A stretch of 64,000 nucleotides of DNA from positions 411,194 to 475,193 of the forward strand of contig NZ_JAGYWA010000004.1 of assembly GCF_018383905.1 (NCBI RefSeq), read 5' to 3'. Below are positions 14,992 to 23,729 of the stretch, piece after piece. Each line of letters opens with the position of its first letter. Within the stretch, counting starts at the first letter, position 1. The stretch is from Flavobacterium branchiicola. Lineage in GTDB: Bacteria; Bacteroidota; Bacteroidia; Flavobacteriales; Flavobacteriaceae. The position numbers and the translations under genes are program-made. Under the pieces are notes generated by a model. It ran no database searches, was not told the DNA's origin, and saw only the letters and a list, made by a program, of their open reading frames with translations.

Positions 14992-17900
14992 ATGACGATA
15001 GAAGATCTTTTAAAAAGTAAAGTAATTGAAAATCCTATAAAGAGATTAAAAAAAGAACTGGAAGAAATTGTAAACAGCAATTTGCTTTCTAAATTACTTT
15101 ATAAAACAAAACTTAAAAAAGAAGTGGCAGAGTTCGGTCTGGAACTGCTGAAACTTCAGGACAGTTATTACAGCAATTATATTTCGCTTGGTTCTAAAGA
15201 AGCCGAGAAGTTTGCCGCTTTGGTAAAAGAAAATATCTGGGAAGATAAAAATTACTACGATTTACTGCTTTTCTTTTTTGGCGAAGAAAATGCGGCTTAC
15301 GTAAAAGAAGCCTGGAGCAGATTGCCGCACAAAATGTATCAGACGGGTTATACCCGAAGAGCTTTTAGAGGGCCAAACCACAAGAGTTATTTATTGATAA
15401 ATCAGATCAATTTTCTGCGTTCTTTACTCAACGCGACGTACAAATACAATTATCAGGACAGCACGACTTTTTATTATGATTTGAGTATTGAAGACGAAAT
15501 TCGTTACGATACCGAAGTTTCAAATACCATTAATAAATTTATGGTTTGGTCTGCCGCGTTAGATTCGGGGAAAGAAGGTCTTTTTCAATTGTTTGAAGAT
15601 ATTATTTTCAATAAAGATCCAAGAGGAAAAGTGTCCAGAAATATCATCAAAGCACTTTTAAACAGCGAAAAACAAGAAAACTGGGAGTTGGTAGAAAAAT
15701 TGCTTCTTGCGGCTCAGCGTCAGGAAGGTTTGCGCCAAACGATTCTCGAAGCGCTGGACGAAACGAGTATTGGCGCTTTGCAATACATGATAAAAGTAAT
15801 TGTAGATAATAAACTAACCCGTTTTTCATCTGTAGTGAGAGCGATCGATACCTGGACAGGTTTGGGCTGGGATTCTGAAAAAGAAACTACTGTTCGTACT
15901 ATTATCGAATTAGCTTCGGGCTATTTTGCCAAACCAGAAACGATTGCCAATGGCGTAAAAAGCAAAAATAACAACGAAGTCTATATGGCGCTTTGGGTTC
16001 AGGGCGTTTTGGATGTCGAGAAAACAATTCCGTATTTGCATGAATTGGTAGAAAAAGGTTCGGTCGAAAAGAAATCTCTGGCGCTGAAATTTGCCGGAGA
16101 AACAAGCGATCCGTATCTGGAAATGCCGCTTTATTTTAAAGCCATAGAAGATGATAATTTACAGGTTTTGGCATTTGCTGCTCCAAGAATGAATGATTTA
16201 CTGGAGGCGAATACAAAATCTAAATTCTATATCGAAAATACAGATTATCCGAACTTTTTTGATAAAGTATACAATCTTGCACAATCTATTACCGAAAAAG
16301 AAAAAACCTTTGAAGGAAAAGTGTTTTCGTGGCTGAATGCAAAGTTCGAAAGAGATACGCTTTATGCTGCAGCCATTAATTTGGTGGGCGATAACAACGA
16401 AAGATTAGAATTGGTTTTAAGCCATTTTGAAGGTTTTGCGATTAATTTAAGAGAAAAACTGACGAGAAATTTATTGGGCAATTTTTACAGTTATTCTTTC
16501 CACAGTCATCAAAATAAGAATGATATAAAAGAACCAACCGATTTTCAGAGAAGTTTTGCGTTGCGTATTCTTAAAGACAGGGGAGAATCTCTTGTGGCTT
16601 CGGCGGTTAATGTTTTAAATAATCTGAGTTTAACGGAAGACGAGTTGGCTATTTTTCAGGAATTATTTAAACGTAAAAATGCTACTTTAAAGAAAAACCT
16701 AACAGCAATTCTGATAAAACAAGAAGATCAAAAAGTAGTCAATTTTGTCGATCAGACTTTAGAAAAAGGAGATTTAGAACAACGTATGTCTATTTTAGAT
16801 TTGATGTTGCAGCTTCAGAAAAATAATAAACTGACCGACAAAGTAAATGACTGGGTAAAAGTCTATTTGGAAAGGCCAAAAATTACCGAGAAAGAAACCA
16901 AATTTATTGAGCAATTAGAACCTTCAAAAAAGAAAGATATTTTAAGTGCAGAAAACGGTTACGGCTTTTTTACGCCAAATGAAATTTCAGCTTACGAATT
17001 GCCAAAACCAAAAGCAGATTCGCTGTATGCAAAAGCGGTTAAAATAGAACAATACGGTTTCTCAAAATCGATGGCGCATATTAAAACCGAGATCGAGAAG
17101 CTTTATAAACTATTTGAAGAAAACAGAGATTACGAATACGAAATTGAAAACTACGACAACAGCAGATCGACTGTTTTATTGGGAAATACTTTTAGATCAT
17201 TAAAAAACCTGAAAGACGAAAAAGACTCCGAATTAGTGGCAACAAATTATCCGTTGTACGAAGTTTGGGCAAATTGGTTTGAAAATTCTGGTTTAAGCGA
17301 AAGAGATTTGTTTTTGATGACTTTGGTAAGTAATTGTGATAGAAAAATCTGGAGAGATTTTCTGGAGAAACATGTTTTTTATTATAAAGAATTATTACCG
17401 CACCAAAACAAAAGAGGTTACGATTGGGATAATGCGATTTTGAATATTTTGAACGCTTTGCAATTAAAATATTCGTTTAATGAAAAAGCCGATTTCTTAA
17501 TTGACGCTTGCAGTACATTGTATGCCGATCTTCCAGAATCGGTAATTGAGTTTGAATACAAACCTTCTAAAGATGAATATTATTACAATAACAGCAACGG
17601 AAACGGCTGGCAAAGTCAGGGCTTTTTTGATATTTATCTGAATAAAATTGGTTTGCTTGATTTAACCGAAGAACAAAATACGAGAGTATGGAATCTTCAC
17701 AGATGGAGGCAACTCAACGGTTTAGAAAAAAACAGGTCTTTTGCCAAACCGCCAATTCACTTGTATTGCGTGGCATTTGAGCAAAAATTAATTACCGAAG
17801 GCGAATTGTACGAAGGTATTTTAGAAAGCGAAAGAATTTCTGTTCTTACGAGCGAAACTAAACATTACAGACATTTTGGAAGCGAAGAATTAATTAAAAA

Positions 17901-20058
17901 GTTTCCGTTTCTGGTTCCGATGATTGATAAAATCAGAGAAACGTTTTTGGATCTTGAAGTAAAAAGGGGCGATTCTAATACTTCGGTTACGCATTTGGTG
18001 CAGAGTTTTCAGAAGATTTTTGGCGCAAACCGTTTGGTAGAATTGATTACAGCACTTGGAAAAGCAAGTTTGTACAAAGGATATATTTATTCGTGGAGTT
18101 ATACCGATTTAACAAAACAGAAATTATTCAGTTTCTTATTAAAAAGATGTTATCCGTTGGAAACCGATACGCAGGAAAGTTTTAATGCTTTAATTAAAAA
18201 AGCTAAAATTTCTGAAGAAAGATTGATTCAAACTGCAATTTATGCGCCACAATGGCAAAAGTTTATCAGCAGTTATTTAGACTGGAACGGATTGGACGAA
18301 GGAATCTGGTGGTTTCATGCGCATACAAAAACTGCGTCTTACAGTGCGACAAATTCAGAATTAGAAAGTGAAGCGGCTAGATTTTCAACTTTAGATTTGC
18401 AAGATTTTAAAGATGGTGCTGTCGATAAAGATTGGTTTACATCGGCTTACAAAAAATTAGGAAAAGCAAAATGGGAACTTTTATACGAATCTGCCAAATA
18501 CGTAACAGACGGAAACGGTCACAGACGTGCGAGATTGTACGCCGACACGATTACAGGCGATTTAAAAATTAGAGAAGTTACCGCAAAAGTAAAAGACAAA
18601 CGCGATCAGGATTATCTGCGAGTTTATGGATTAGTTCCGTTAAGCAAAGCGAGTCCGGAAAAAGATATTTTGGCGCGTTACGAATATTTACAGCAGTTTA
18701 AAAAAGAAAGTAAAGAGTTTGGTTCGATGAAACAGGCGAGCGAAGCTTTGGCGATTCGTGTAGCTCTTGAAAACCTGGCAAGAAATGCTGGATATCCAGA
18801 TCCGGTTCGTTTGACTTGGGCAATGGAAACGAAGCAAGTTCAAAATATTTTATCAAAAGAAACGGAAGTGGTTTTAGACGATGTTACGATTAGTTTGGTC
18901 ATTAATAAGGAAGGGAAAGCCGATTTGGTTACTTATAAATCAGGAAAAGAATTAAAATCGATTCCGCCGAAATACAAAAAAGACAAAAGTATTCTGGAAT
19001 TAACGAATTACAGAAAAACCATGCGCGAACAATGGACACGTTCTAGAAAAGGTTTAGAAGAAAGTATGATTCGTGGCGATGAGTTTTTATTCGCAGAAAT
19101 GCAAAACCTTTTCGAACATCCCATTATTTCAAAACATCTAGAGAAATTAGTTTTTATTTCGAATGACAATCAGATTGGTTTTTATGTCGATGGAAGTTTA
19201 GTGACTGGTTTAGGCGAAATGATTTCGTTAAACGAAAAACAGACTTTCAGAATCGCGCACTGTTTTGATTTGCATAAAAACAATGTTTGGGTTGATTATC
19301 AGAAATATTGTTTTGATAACAAATTACAACAGCCGTTTAAACAGGTTTTCAGAGAATTGTATGTTCCAACGCCAGACGAATTGAAAGAGAAATCTATTTC
19401 ACGACGTTATGCAGGACATCAGGTACAACCGAATCAAACTTTGGCTTTGCTGAAAACAAGAGGCTGGAAAGTAGATTATGAAGAAGGATTGCAGAAAGTT
19501 TTTCATAAAGAAGGCTATCAGGTTAAAATGTATGCGATGGCCGATTGGTTTTCGCCAGCAGATGTTGAGAGTCCGACTCTAGAAACAATCGAATTCCATT
19601 CTTTAAAAGATTATAAAAACATTGCTTTTGAAGATATTAATCCGAGGATTTTCTCAGAAGTAATGCGCGATATCGATTTGGTAGTAAGCGTTGCGCATGT
19701 TGGTGGCGTAGATCCTGAAGCAAGTCATTCTTCTATCGAAATGAGAGGTGTTTTATTGAGAGAAACATTGCGATTGTTTAAAATTAAAAATGTCGAAATC
19801 AAAGCTAACCATGCGATTATAAATGGTAAAATGGCCGATTACAGCGTACATTTAGGAAGTGCGGTTGTGCATCAGCTTCCGGGTAAATACTTATCGGTTC
19901 TGCCAGTTCATTCGCAACACAGAGGACGTTTGTTCCTTCCGTTTGCAGATGAAGATCCGAAATCGGCTGAGGTAATGTCTAAAGTTTTATTATTTGCTAA
20001 AGATGATGAAATTCAGGATCCAACGATTTTAAGTCAGATTGATAAGACCTATGCGTAA
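14992..20058 (+). CDS. DUF4132 domain giant protein (MolR/YehI-like)
   Basis: This is a 1688-aa protein without signal peptide or membrane helices. The N-terminal two thirds are alpha-helical and HEAT-like, for example residues about 200-450 with repeated helix pairs. The C-terminal about 500 residues carry the DUF4132 region and end with the well-conserved block VVSVAHVGGVDPEASHSS, EMRGVLLRETLRLFKIKNVE, GKMADYSVHLGSAVVH and PVHSQHRGRLFLPFADEDPK. The architecture is that of large MolR/YehI-type proteins, whose biochemical function is not established. The ATG at 14992 follows an A-rich leader. It is enclosed with the 144-aa gene between long direct repeats. Annotation as molybdate regulator should not be carried over. 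Confidence 0.85.
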   Translation: MTIEDLLKSKVIENPIKRLKKELEEIVNSNLLSKLLYKTKLKKEVAEFGLELLKLQDSYYSNYISLGSKEAEKFAALVKENIWEDKNYYDLLLFFFGEENAAYVKEAWSRLPHKMYQTGYTRRAFRGPNHKSYLLINQINFLRSLLNATYKYNYQDSTTFYYDLSIEDEIRYDTEVSNTINKFMVWSAALDSGKEGLFQLFEDIIFNKDPRGKVSRNIIKALLNSEKQENWELVEKLLLAAQRQEGLRQTILEALDETSIGALQYMIKVIVDNKLTRFSSVVRAIDTWTGLGWDSEKETTVRTIIELASGYFAKPETIANGVKSKNNNEVYMALWVQGVLDVEKTIPYLHELVEKGSVEKKSLALKFAGETSDPYLEMPLYFKAIEDDNLQVLAFAAPRMNDLLEANTKSKFYIENTDYPNFFDKVYNLAQSITEKEKTFEGKVFSWLNAKFERDTLYAAAINLVGDNNERLELVLSHFEGFAINLREKLTRNLLGNFYSYSFHSHQNKNDIKEPTDFQRSFALRILKDRGESLVASAVNVLNNLSLTEDELAIFQELFKRKNATLKKNLTAILIKQEDQKVVNFVDQTLEKGDLEQRMSILDLMLQLQKNNKLTDKVNDWVKVYLERPKITEKETKFIEQLEPSKKKDILSAENGYGFFTPNEISAYELPKPKADSLYAKAVKIEQYGFSKSMAHIKTEIEKLYKLFEENRDYEYEIENYDNSRSTVLLGNTFRSLKNLKDEKDSELVATNYPLYEVWANWFENSGLSERDLFLMTLVSNCDRKIWRDFLEKHVFYYKELLPHQNKRGYDWDNAILNILNALQLKYSFNEKADFLIDACSTLYADLPESVIEFEYKPSKDEYYYNNSNGNGWQSQGFFDIYLNKIGLLDLTEEQNTRVWNLHRWRQLNGLEKNRSFAKPPIHLYCVAFEQKLITEGELYEGILESERISVLTSETKHYRHFGSEELIKKFPFLVPMIDKIRETFLDLEVKRGDSNTSVTHLVQSFQKIFGANRLVELITALGKASLYKGYIYSWSYTDLTKQKLFSFLLKRCYPLETDTQESFNALIKKAKISEERLIQTAIYAPQWQKFISSYLDWNGLDEGIWWFHAHTKTASYSATNSELESEAARFSTLDLQDFKDGAVDKDWFTSAYKKLGKAKWELLYESAKYVTDGNGHRRARLYADTITGDLKIREVTAKVKDKRDQDYLRVYGLVPLSKASPEKDILARYEYLQQFKKESKEFGSMKQASEALAIRVALENLARNAGYPDPVRLTWAMETKQVQNILSKETEVVLDDVTISLVINKEGKADLVTYKSGKELKSIPPKYKKDKSILELTNYRKTMREQWTRSRKGLEESMIRGDEFLFAEMQNLFEHPIISKHLEKLVFISNDNQIGFYVDGSLVTGLGEMISLNEKQTFRIAHCFDLHKNNVWVDYQKYCFDNKLQQPFKQVFRELYVPTPDELKEKSISRRYAGHQVQPNQTLALLKTRGWKVDYEEGLQKVFHKEGYQVKMYAMADWFSPADVESPTLETIEFHSLKDYKNIAFEDINPRIFSEVMRDIDLVVSVAHVGGVDPEASHSSIEMRGVLLRETLRLFKIKNVEIKANHAIINGKMADYSVHLGSAVVHQLPGKYLSVLPVHSQHRGRLFLPFADEDPKSAEVMSKVLLFAKDDEIQDPTILSQIDKTYA

Positions 20059-20126
20059 AAAACAAATATTACGTTTCCCACGGTTGAAACCGTGGGCAAT
20101 GTTTTAAATAGTAAGTCAAAAAAATA

Positions 20127-20250
20127 AAATCCGTTTAAATCCGCGTTTTCGCGAAAGCGAATCCGTGGAATCCGCGTTCCATTTGCGATCCAATTATTTT
20201 ACCCAAACCAATAAAACGTTAATTCAGGAAATTTATAATTTTAACATTTT
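20127..20250. repeat. Direct repeat R flanking the DUF4132 locus
   Basis: This is the second copy of the element at 14055-14180, in the same orientation and about 6.07 kb away. It lies 68 nt after the DUF4132 stop codon. The region 20059-20321 holds no gene; a small hairpin (CCCACGGTTG..CAACCGTGGG type, about 20077-20097) lies directly after the stop codon. Confidence 0.75.
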
Positions 20251-20283
20251 TATCTATTTTTATTAAATTATGAAATAAAATAG

Positions 20284-20291
20284 TACATTTG
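20284..20291 (+). promoter_or_regulatory. Bacteroidetes -7 box (TACATTTG)
   Basis: TACATTTG fits the TANNTTTG consensus. The -33 position holds only T-rich sequence. Transcription would start near 20296, about 26 nt before the ATG of the 32-aa ORF. Confidence 0.5.
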
Positions 20292-20321
20292 TATCTGTAA
20301 TTAATAAAGAGAAAAATACAT

Positions 20322-20420
20322 ATGAAAATTTCAATAGCACAATATTTTGACAGCTTAGCCGGATCACTTCCAGCTGAAGTATCAGGGTGCAATATGTATT
20401 TTTATGAAATTGAAATCTAA
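20322..20420 (+). CDS. Micro-ORF, 32-aa peptide
   Basis: An ATG-to-TAA frame encodes a 32-aa peptide beginning MKISIAQYFDSLAGSLPAEV and ending SGCNMYFYEIEI. Support comes from context: a -7 box 30 nt upstream, an A/G-rich GAGAAAAATA ahead of the ATG, and a terminator 32 nt after the stop, so a transcript would contain little else. The sequence looks like a short leader (charged, then helix-breaking GS-P) with a small Cys/Tyr tail. A secreted or modified peptide, a regulatory leader peptide or a chance frame are all possible. No maturation genes are nearby. Confidence 0.45.
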   Translation: MKISIAQYFDSLAGSLPAEVSGCNMYFYEIEI

Positions 20421-20451
20421 ATTTTAGAGTTTAAGCTCAACATAAAAATAT

Positions 20452-20483
20452 AAAAGCGTCCTCAAAGTAGGGCGCTTTTTTTG
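20452..20483 (+). terminator. Rho-independent terminator behind the micro-ORF
   Basis: Stem AAAAGCG-CC with GG-CGCTTTT (20452-20461 and 20469-20478, one mismatch) and a run of T to 20482. Confidence 0.8.
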
Positions 20484-20762
20484 TTTAAAGCACTTCTCCC
20501 GAAGCCTCGGGATCGGTCAGTGTGACAAGAAAAATGATAAAAAATCAAACCATAACTAAAAAAAAACTAAAAAAATAATTGACCCAATGTTTAATGAGTA
20601 ATCAAAATAGCGAAATATAGTCTTGAAAAGTAATCTAATGAGTAACAGTCATTTGATAAAAAGATAAATCTGCACCAGTTTGCGGAGAGGTATTTCTTTG
20701 TCTTTGTTTTAGGTTTAACTAATTGATTGTCAATAAAATAATGTTAAAAATAATTTGGAAAT

Positions 20763-20972
20763 ATGATTTTTTCGTCATTATCTTTGCCAGACAAAATCTC
20801 AGCAATGAGTTTTAAAATAACAACTACAACAACAACAACAACAACAATGATTTCAAAATATAATACAATAAGTAAAATGAATTTTAATACTAACATACCT
20901 TACGCCAAAAGGTTATTAGCGAGTTCGGATCGTGAGGGGACAAACATGTCGGTGCATCAATATAGGCAATAA
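20763..20972 (+). CDS. Small ORF with nine-threonine tract, possible precursor peptide
   Basis: This 69-aa frame begins MIFSSLSLPDKISAMSFKI and is followed by nine consecutive Thr (an ACA repeat at about 20821-20848) and a polar tail with no clear domain. A good terminator follows 24 nt after the stop, so the region is probably transcribed. The beginning resembles the short amphipathic leaders of Bacteroidetes peptide precursors (LSL..KIS type), but there is no Gly-Gly site and no modifying enzyme nearby. The ACA repeat is a simple-sequence tract prone to length change. The coding claim is weak; 20484-20762 holds nothing else that I can support. Confidence 0.4.
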   Translation: MIFSSLSLPDKISAMSFKITTTTTTTTTMISKYNTISKMNFNTNIPYAKRLLASSDREGTNMSVHQYRQ

Positions 20973-20996
20973 GATAATTATATCGTATTTGTTATG

Positions 20997-21025
20997 AAGC
21001 ACCTTTAATCGGGTGCTTTTTTTTT
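20997..21025 (+). terminator. Rho-independent terminator
   Basis: Stem AAGCACC (20997-21003) with GGGTGCTT (21011-21018) and a T-run. It ends the Thr-tract ORF transcript. Confidence 0.82.
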
Positions 21026-21218
21026 GTCTAGGTGCAAAGGTACTGAGTGGCAAAGGCACAAAGGTTAAAAAACAAAAAGTACGCAAAATAATTGCGTAGT
21101 AAAGGCTTGAATTTGTAGAAGAAAACAGGTCAGTTAAAAGAAAACTTTCATTAAGTGAAAATAAAAACTATTAGCATTAAAAGTTGATAGTTTAAGTTAA
21201 ATAATAAAAAATTTAAGG

Positions 21219-21371
21219 ATGAATCAAGAAATAGTATTTGCGTCCGGGTATTCGGCCCAAAGAGATATAGTTGAGTTTAGTGAGGGTTTTGCCATAATTA
21301 AAATAATGGATTTAAAGCTCGCTGACCAATGGAATAGGAAGGTAAATTTTAGGGATAAATATATCATATAG
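21219..21371 (+). CDS. Small ORF, 50-aa hypothetical peptide
   Basis: An ATG-to-TAG frame encodes a 50-aa peptide with N-terminus MNQEIVFASGYSAQRDIVEF and a C-terminal half rich in Lys/Asp (DLKLADQWNRKV). TTTAAGGAT precedes the ATG. No family is recognised. It follows about 190 nt of repeat-like DNA (21026-21218, including a CAAAGG/CGCAAAATAA-type tract) and precedes an AGAG-AACGCT-CTCT palindrome. It is the third very small ORF in a row in this interval. Could be chance. Confidence 0.35.
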   Translation: MNQEIVFASGYSAQRDIVEFSEGFAIIKIMDLKLADQWNRKVNFRDKYII

Positions 21372-21486
21372 AGAGAACGCTCTCTGATAAAGGCAATGAT
21401 GCTTTTTAACTTTTGTGATATTGGATTTCCCGGAATTCCTTCGGTTCCCTGAGATTTCCAAGAATTACAAATAAAAAAAGAACATC

Positions 21487-21990
21487 ATGCAAAACAATAC
21501 ATTACAACAATATAAAAAGGCGATTCAAGCTAAATACGACATAGAGAAAAACGGAAAATATTTCGATTACTTGTACAAGCCTTCTCGTGGAAAGCTACGT
21601 GATTTGTGCTGGCTTATTTTCGAAAACACCCCAACACAGAACGACTTGAATGTTTTCAAGAATCTATTGGAGTTGGATTTCGATCACAGTAAAAAGAACA
21701 AGTTTAAGGAAAAGAAAGACAAGTTCAGACCTATCGAAACGTTCTTTAAAGGAGAAACAGATCCGTCAAACATCGATGCTATAAACATGGCAGCTATTTT
21801 GGTTGATTTTGAACCACGTCCTTTCAAAAAGTTTTACGAAAGTCCTAAAATTGAAGAGCCTAAGAAACTTAAAAAGACGGAGAAAGTTAAAGCGGTTTTT
21901 GAAAAGAAGGACACCATAAAAAAAGAAAAGCCTGAAAAAAAATCTAAGAAGAGAAGTTTCTTCCGAGATTTAAAAAGTATGTTTTTCTAG
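21487..21990 (+). CDS. Hypothetical basic protein with Lys/Glu-rich tail
   Basis: This 167-aa protein starts MQNNTLQQYKKAIQAKYD. Residues 1-110 look like a folded helical domain (GKYFDYLYKPSRGKLRDLCW, then FENTPTQNDLNVFKNLLELD). Residues about 120-167 are a highly charged Lys/Glu tail ending in KKRSFFRDLKSMFF. No signal peptide or catalytic motif is seen and I do not recognise the family. A charged tail of this sort often binds nucleic acid or a partner protein, but that is speculation. The exonuclease gene follows after 71 nt and may be cotranscribed. Confidence 0.7.
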   Translation: MQNNTLQQYKKAIQAKYDIEKNGKYFDYLYKPSRGKLRDLCWLIFENTPTQNDLNVFKNLLELDFDHSKKNKFKEKKDKFRPIETFFKGETDPSNIDAINMAAILVDFEPRPFKKFYESPKIEEPKKLKKTEKVKAVFEKKDTIKKEKPEKKSKKRSFFRDLKSMFF

Positions 21991-22061
21991 AAGAAACACA
22001 TACTATTCAACAGAAACCATCAGTATAAATCTGGTGGTTTCAATTTAAAAAATTAAAAAAA

Positions 22062-22607
22062 ATGAAAACTACAGATAAAATTATTATTATCGATTTAGAA
22101 GCCACATGCTGGCAAGGTGCGGTCCCGAGCGGACAGCAAAATGAAATTATTGAAATTGGTTTGGCTGTGTTAGACACAGAAACCGGAGAAATTTCGAAAA
22201 ACAAAGGGATATTGGTTAAGCCGCAGCGCTCGAGTGTTAGTTTATTTTGTACTGAATTAACCACAATTACACAGGATTTACTGGATCAAAACGGAGTACG
22301 TTTTGAAGAGGCTATCAATCATTTGATTGACGAATATAATCCTGATTTGTATACCTGGGCGAGTTACGGTCAGTACGATTTGAATATGATTAAAAAACAA
22401 TGTAAATCCTTTGGTATTCCGTATCCAATGGGAGAGGAGCATATCAATGTAAAAGAACATTTTGCCGAAAAATTTGGTTTGGTTAAACCAACTGGAATGA
22501 ACGGTGCATTGCAAATGTTGAATATTCCGCTGGAAGGAACACATCACAGAGGTATTGACGATGCAAAGAATATCGCTAAGATTTTGAATTGGTGTCTGAA
22601 AAATTAG
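22062..22607 (+). CDS. DEDDh 3'-5' exonuclease (ERI-1/KapD-like)
   Basis: This 181-aa protein has the full DEDDh set: IIDLEATCW (Asp and Glu of motif I), a middle motif WASYGQYDLNMIKKQC (Asp), and HHRGIDDAKNIAKIL (His and Asp of motif III). The IDLEATCW variant and the insertion with EIIEIGLAVLD point to the ERI-1/KapD branch, whose members trim RNA 3' ends in other organisms. The length is that of a single stand-alone domain. The ATG at 22062 is preceded by an A-rich spacer. A double hairpin follows the gene. Confidence 0.9.
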   Translation: MKTTDKIIIIDLEATCWQGAVPSGQQNEIIEIGLAVLDTETGEISKNKGILVKPQRSSVSLFCTELTTITQDLLDQNGVRFEEAINHLIDEYNPDLYTWASYGQYDLNMIKKQCKSFGIPYPMGEEHINVKEHFAEKFGLVKPTGMNGALQMLNIPLEGTHHRGIDDAKNIAKILNWCLKN

Positions 22608-22624
22608 AATTTAATTTGTTAATT

Positions 22625-22688
22625 GCAGTTATCAAAAGGATAGCTGATAACTGTAGAAAACTGTAAATCATTGCATTTACAGTTTTTC
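22625..22688 (+). terminator. Tandem hairpins and terminator after the exonuclease
   Basis: A first hairpin CAGTTATCA/TGATAACTG (22626-22634 and 22645-22653) is followed by AAACTGTAAAT/ATTTACAGTTT (22658-22668 and 22675-22685) with a T tract. It lies between convergent genes. Confidence 0.8.
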
Positions 22689-22711
22689 GTGTTTTCTGGA
22701 AGTATCTAAAA

Positions 22712-23626
22712 TTAAAGCCATTCTCCGGCTGCATTATGATCATCCGGAAGATAGGTAAGATATTGCACCATTCTTGGATTTTCGCCTCTATTGGGCGTTG
22801 CACAGTGGGGGAGCGTATTATGCCAGATTATAAAATCGCCGGCATTTCCTGTAATTGGTTTTGGCTGTAAAGTTTTTAGGGCTTTCTCTCTTGGGTTTTC
22901 ATGAGGTTCAAGTTCGTCCAGCCATTGATTAATTTGGTTATGAAATCCTGAAACACAATGAAAAGCACCATCATTTGGACCGCAGTCTGTTAAATAAAGC
23001 ATTCCCTGAAATGTGACAATGAGTGGCTTTTTTAAACTCATATCCCAATGTAACTGACTTCCCATAAAATTGAAATCATCTGTTTCAGGCGGATTAAAAC
23101 TTACTTTATCAATCGTTTTATAGATTTTGGTGGTTTTATAAAGCTGTTCGTAAGCCTTTTTTACTCTTGGCGAAAAACGGTTACGGTTTAAAGTTTCGTG
23201 ATCAGAAAAATTAAGCATAAGTCCTTTCTGATCTTCATGACGATTGTACCAAGTTTCTTTTTCATTCGGATTCATTTTTAAATACTCCCAAATAGCTTTT
23301 TGTGTGGCTTCGCAATCTTCTTTAGAAATGGCATTTTTAACTACGATATAACCGTTCTCTTTCCAAAAATCAAGATCTTGCTCTGATAGTACATTTTCGA
23401 TTACCTCTTTGGTTTCAGGAGCCGTATCTCGTTTTCGGTTATTGATCCATATTTTAAATGTTTCAAAATCAGGTTTTTCAAAATATAAAAAGTGCAAAAC
23501 ATCTTCCATACTAATACCCAATTGATATAGGGTTTTTATTTCGTTGTTCCAGTTTTTAGAGGCTTTGGTTGTATATTCGGGAGCTACAGCGCGTTTCCAT
23601 AATTGTTCGAGAGCGATCCAGGGCAT
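22712..23626 (-). CDS. Phytanoyl-CoA dioxygenase (PhyH) family protein
   Basis: This 304-aa Fe(II)/2-oxoglutarate oxygenase-type protein has an N-terminal helical extension (about 1-75) and then the PhyH domain: ENGYIVVKNAISKEDCEATQ, the first metal motif QLHWDMS (His and Asp), and the distal IIWHNTLPHCATPNRGENPR with metal-binding His and the 2-oxoglutarate Arg. The facial triad is intact, so catalysis is likely. The substrate is unknown; family members hydroxylate lipids, amino acids and natural products. No biosynthetic genes are adjacent to narrow this down. It is monocistronic by position. Confidence 0.88.
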   Translation of the reverse strand: MPWIALEQLWKRAVAPEYTTKASKNWNNEIKTLYQLGISMEDVLHFLYFEKPDFETFKIWINNRKRDTAPETKEVIENVLSEQDLDFWKENGYIVVKNAISKEDCEATQKAIWEYLKMNPNEKETWYNRHEDQKGLMLNFSDHETLNRNRFSPRVKKAYEQLYKTTKIYKTIDKVSFNPPETDDFNFMGSQLHWDMSLKKPLIVTFQGMLYLTDCGPNDGAFHCVSGFHNQINQWLDELEPHENPREKALKTLQPKPITGNAGDFIIWHNTLPHCATPNRGENPRMVQYLTYLPDDHNAAGEWL

Positions 23627-23729
23627 AATTATTCCGTTTTAAGTTGAGGTATAACCAAAAGTACAGGATTTATAGTTGCGTAATGACAGTAGAAATACCC
23701 GTTTTTATGCGTAAAGGATGTAACAGAAA

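Noticed and set aside
14992..20058. Molybdate metabolism regulator (MolR) label for the DUF4132 protein
   Set aside because: The name comes from an old database label for the E. coli homologue; the sequence shows no DNA-binding or molybdate-binding feature.
20821..20848. CRISPR-like or microsatellite array
   Set aside because: It is only a trinucleotide ACA tract inside a short ORF, without repeat-spacer structure. No CRISPR array or cas gene is seen in the window.
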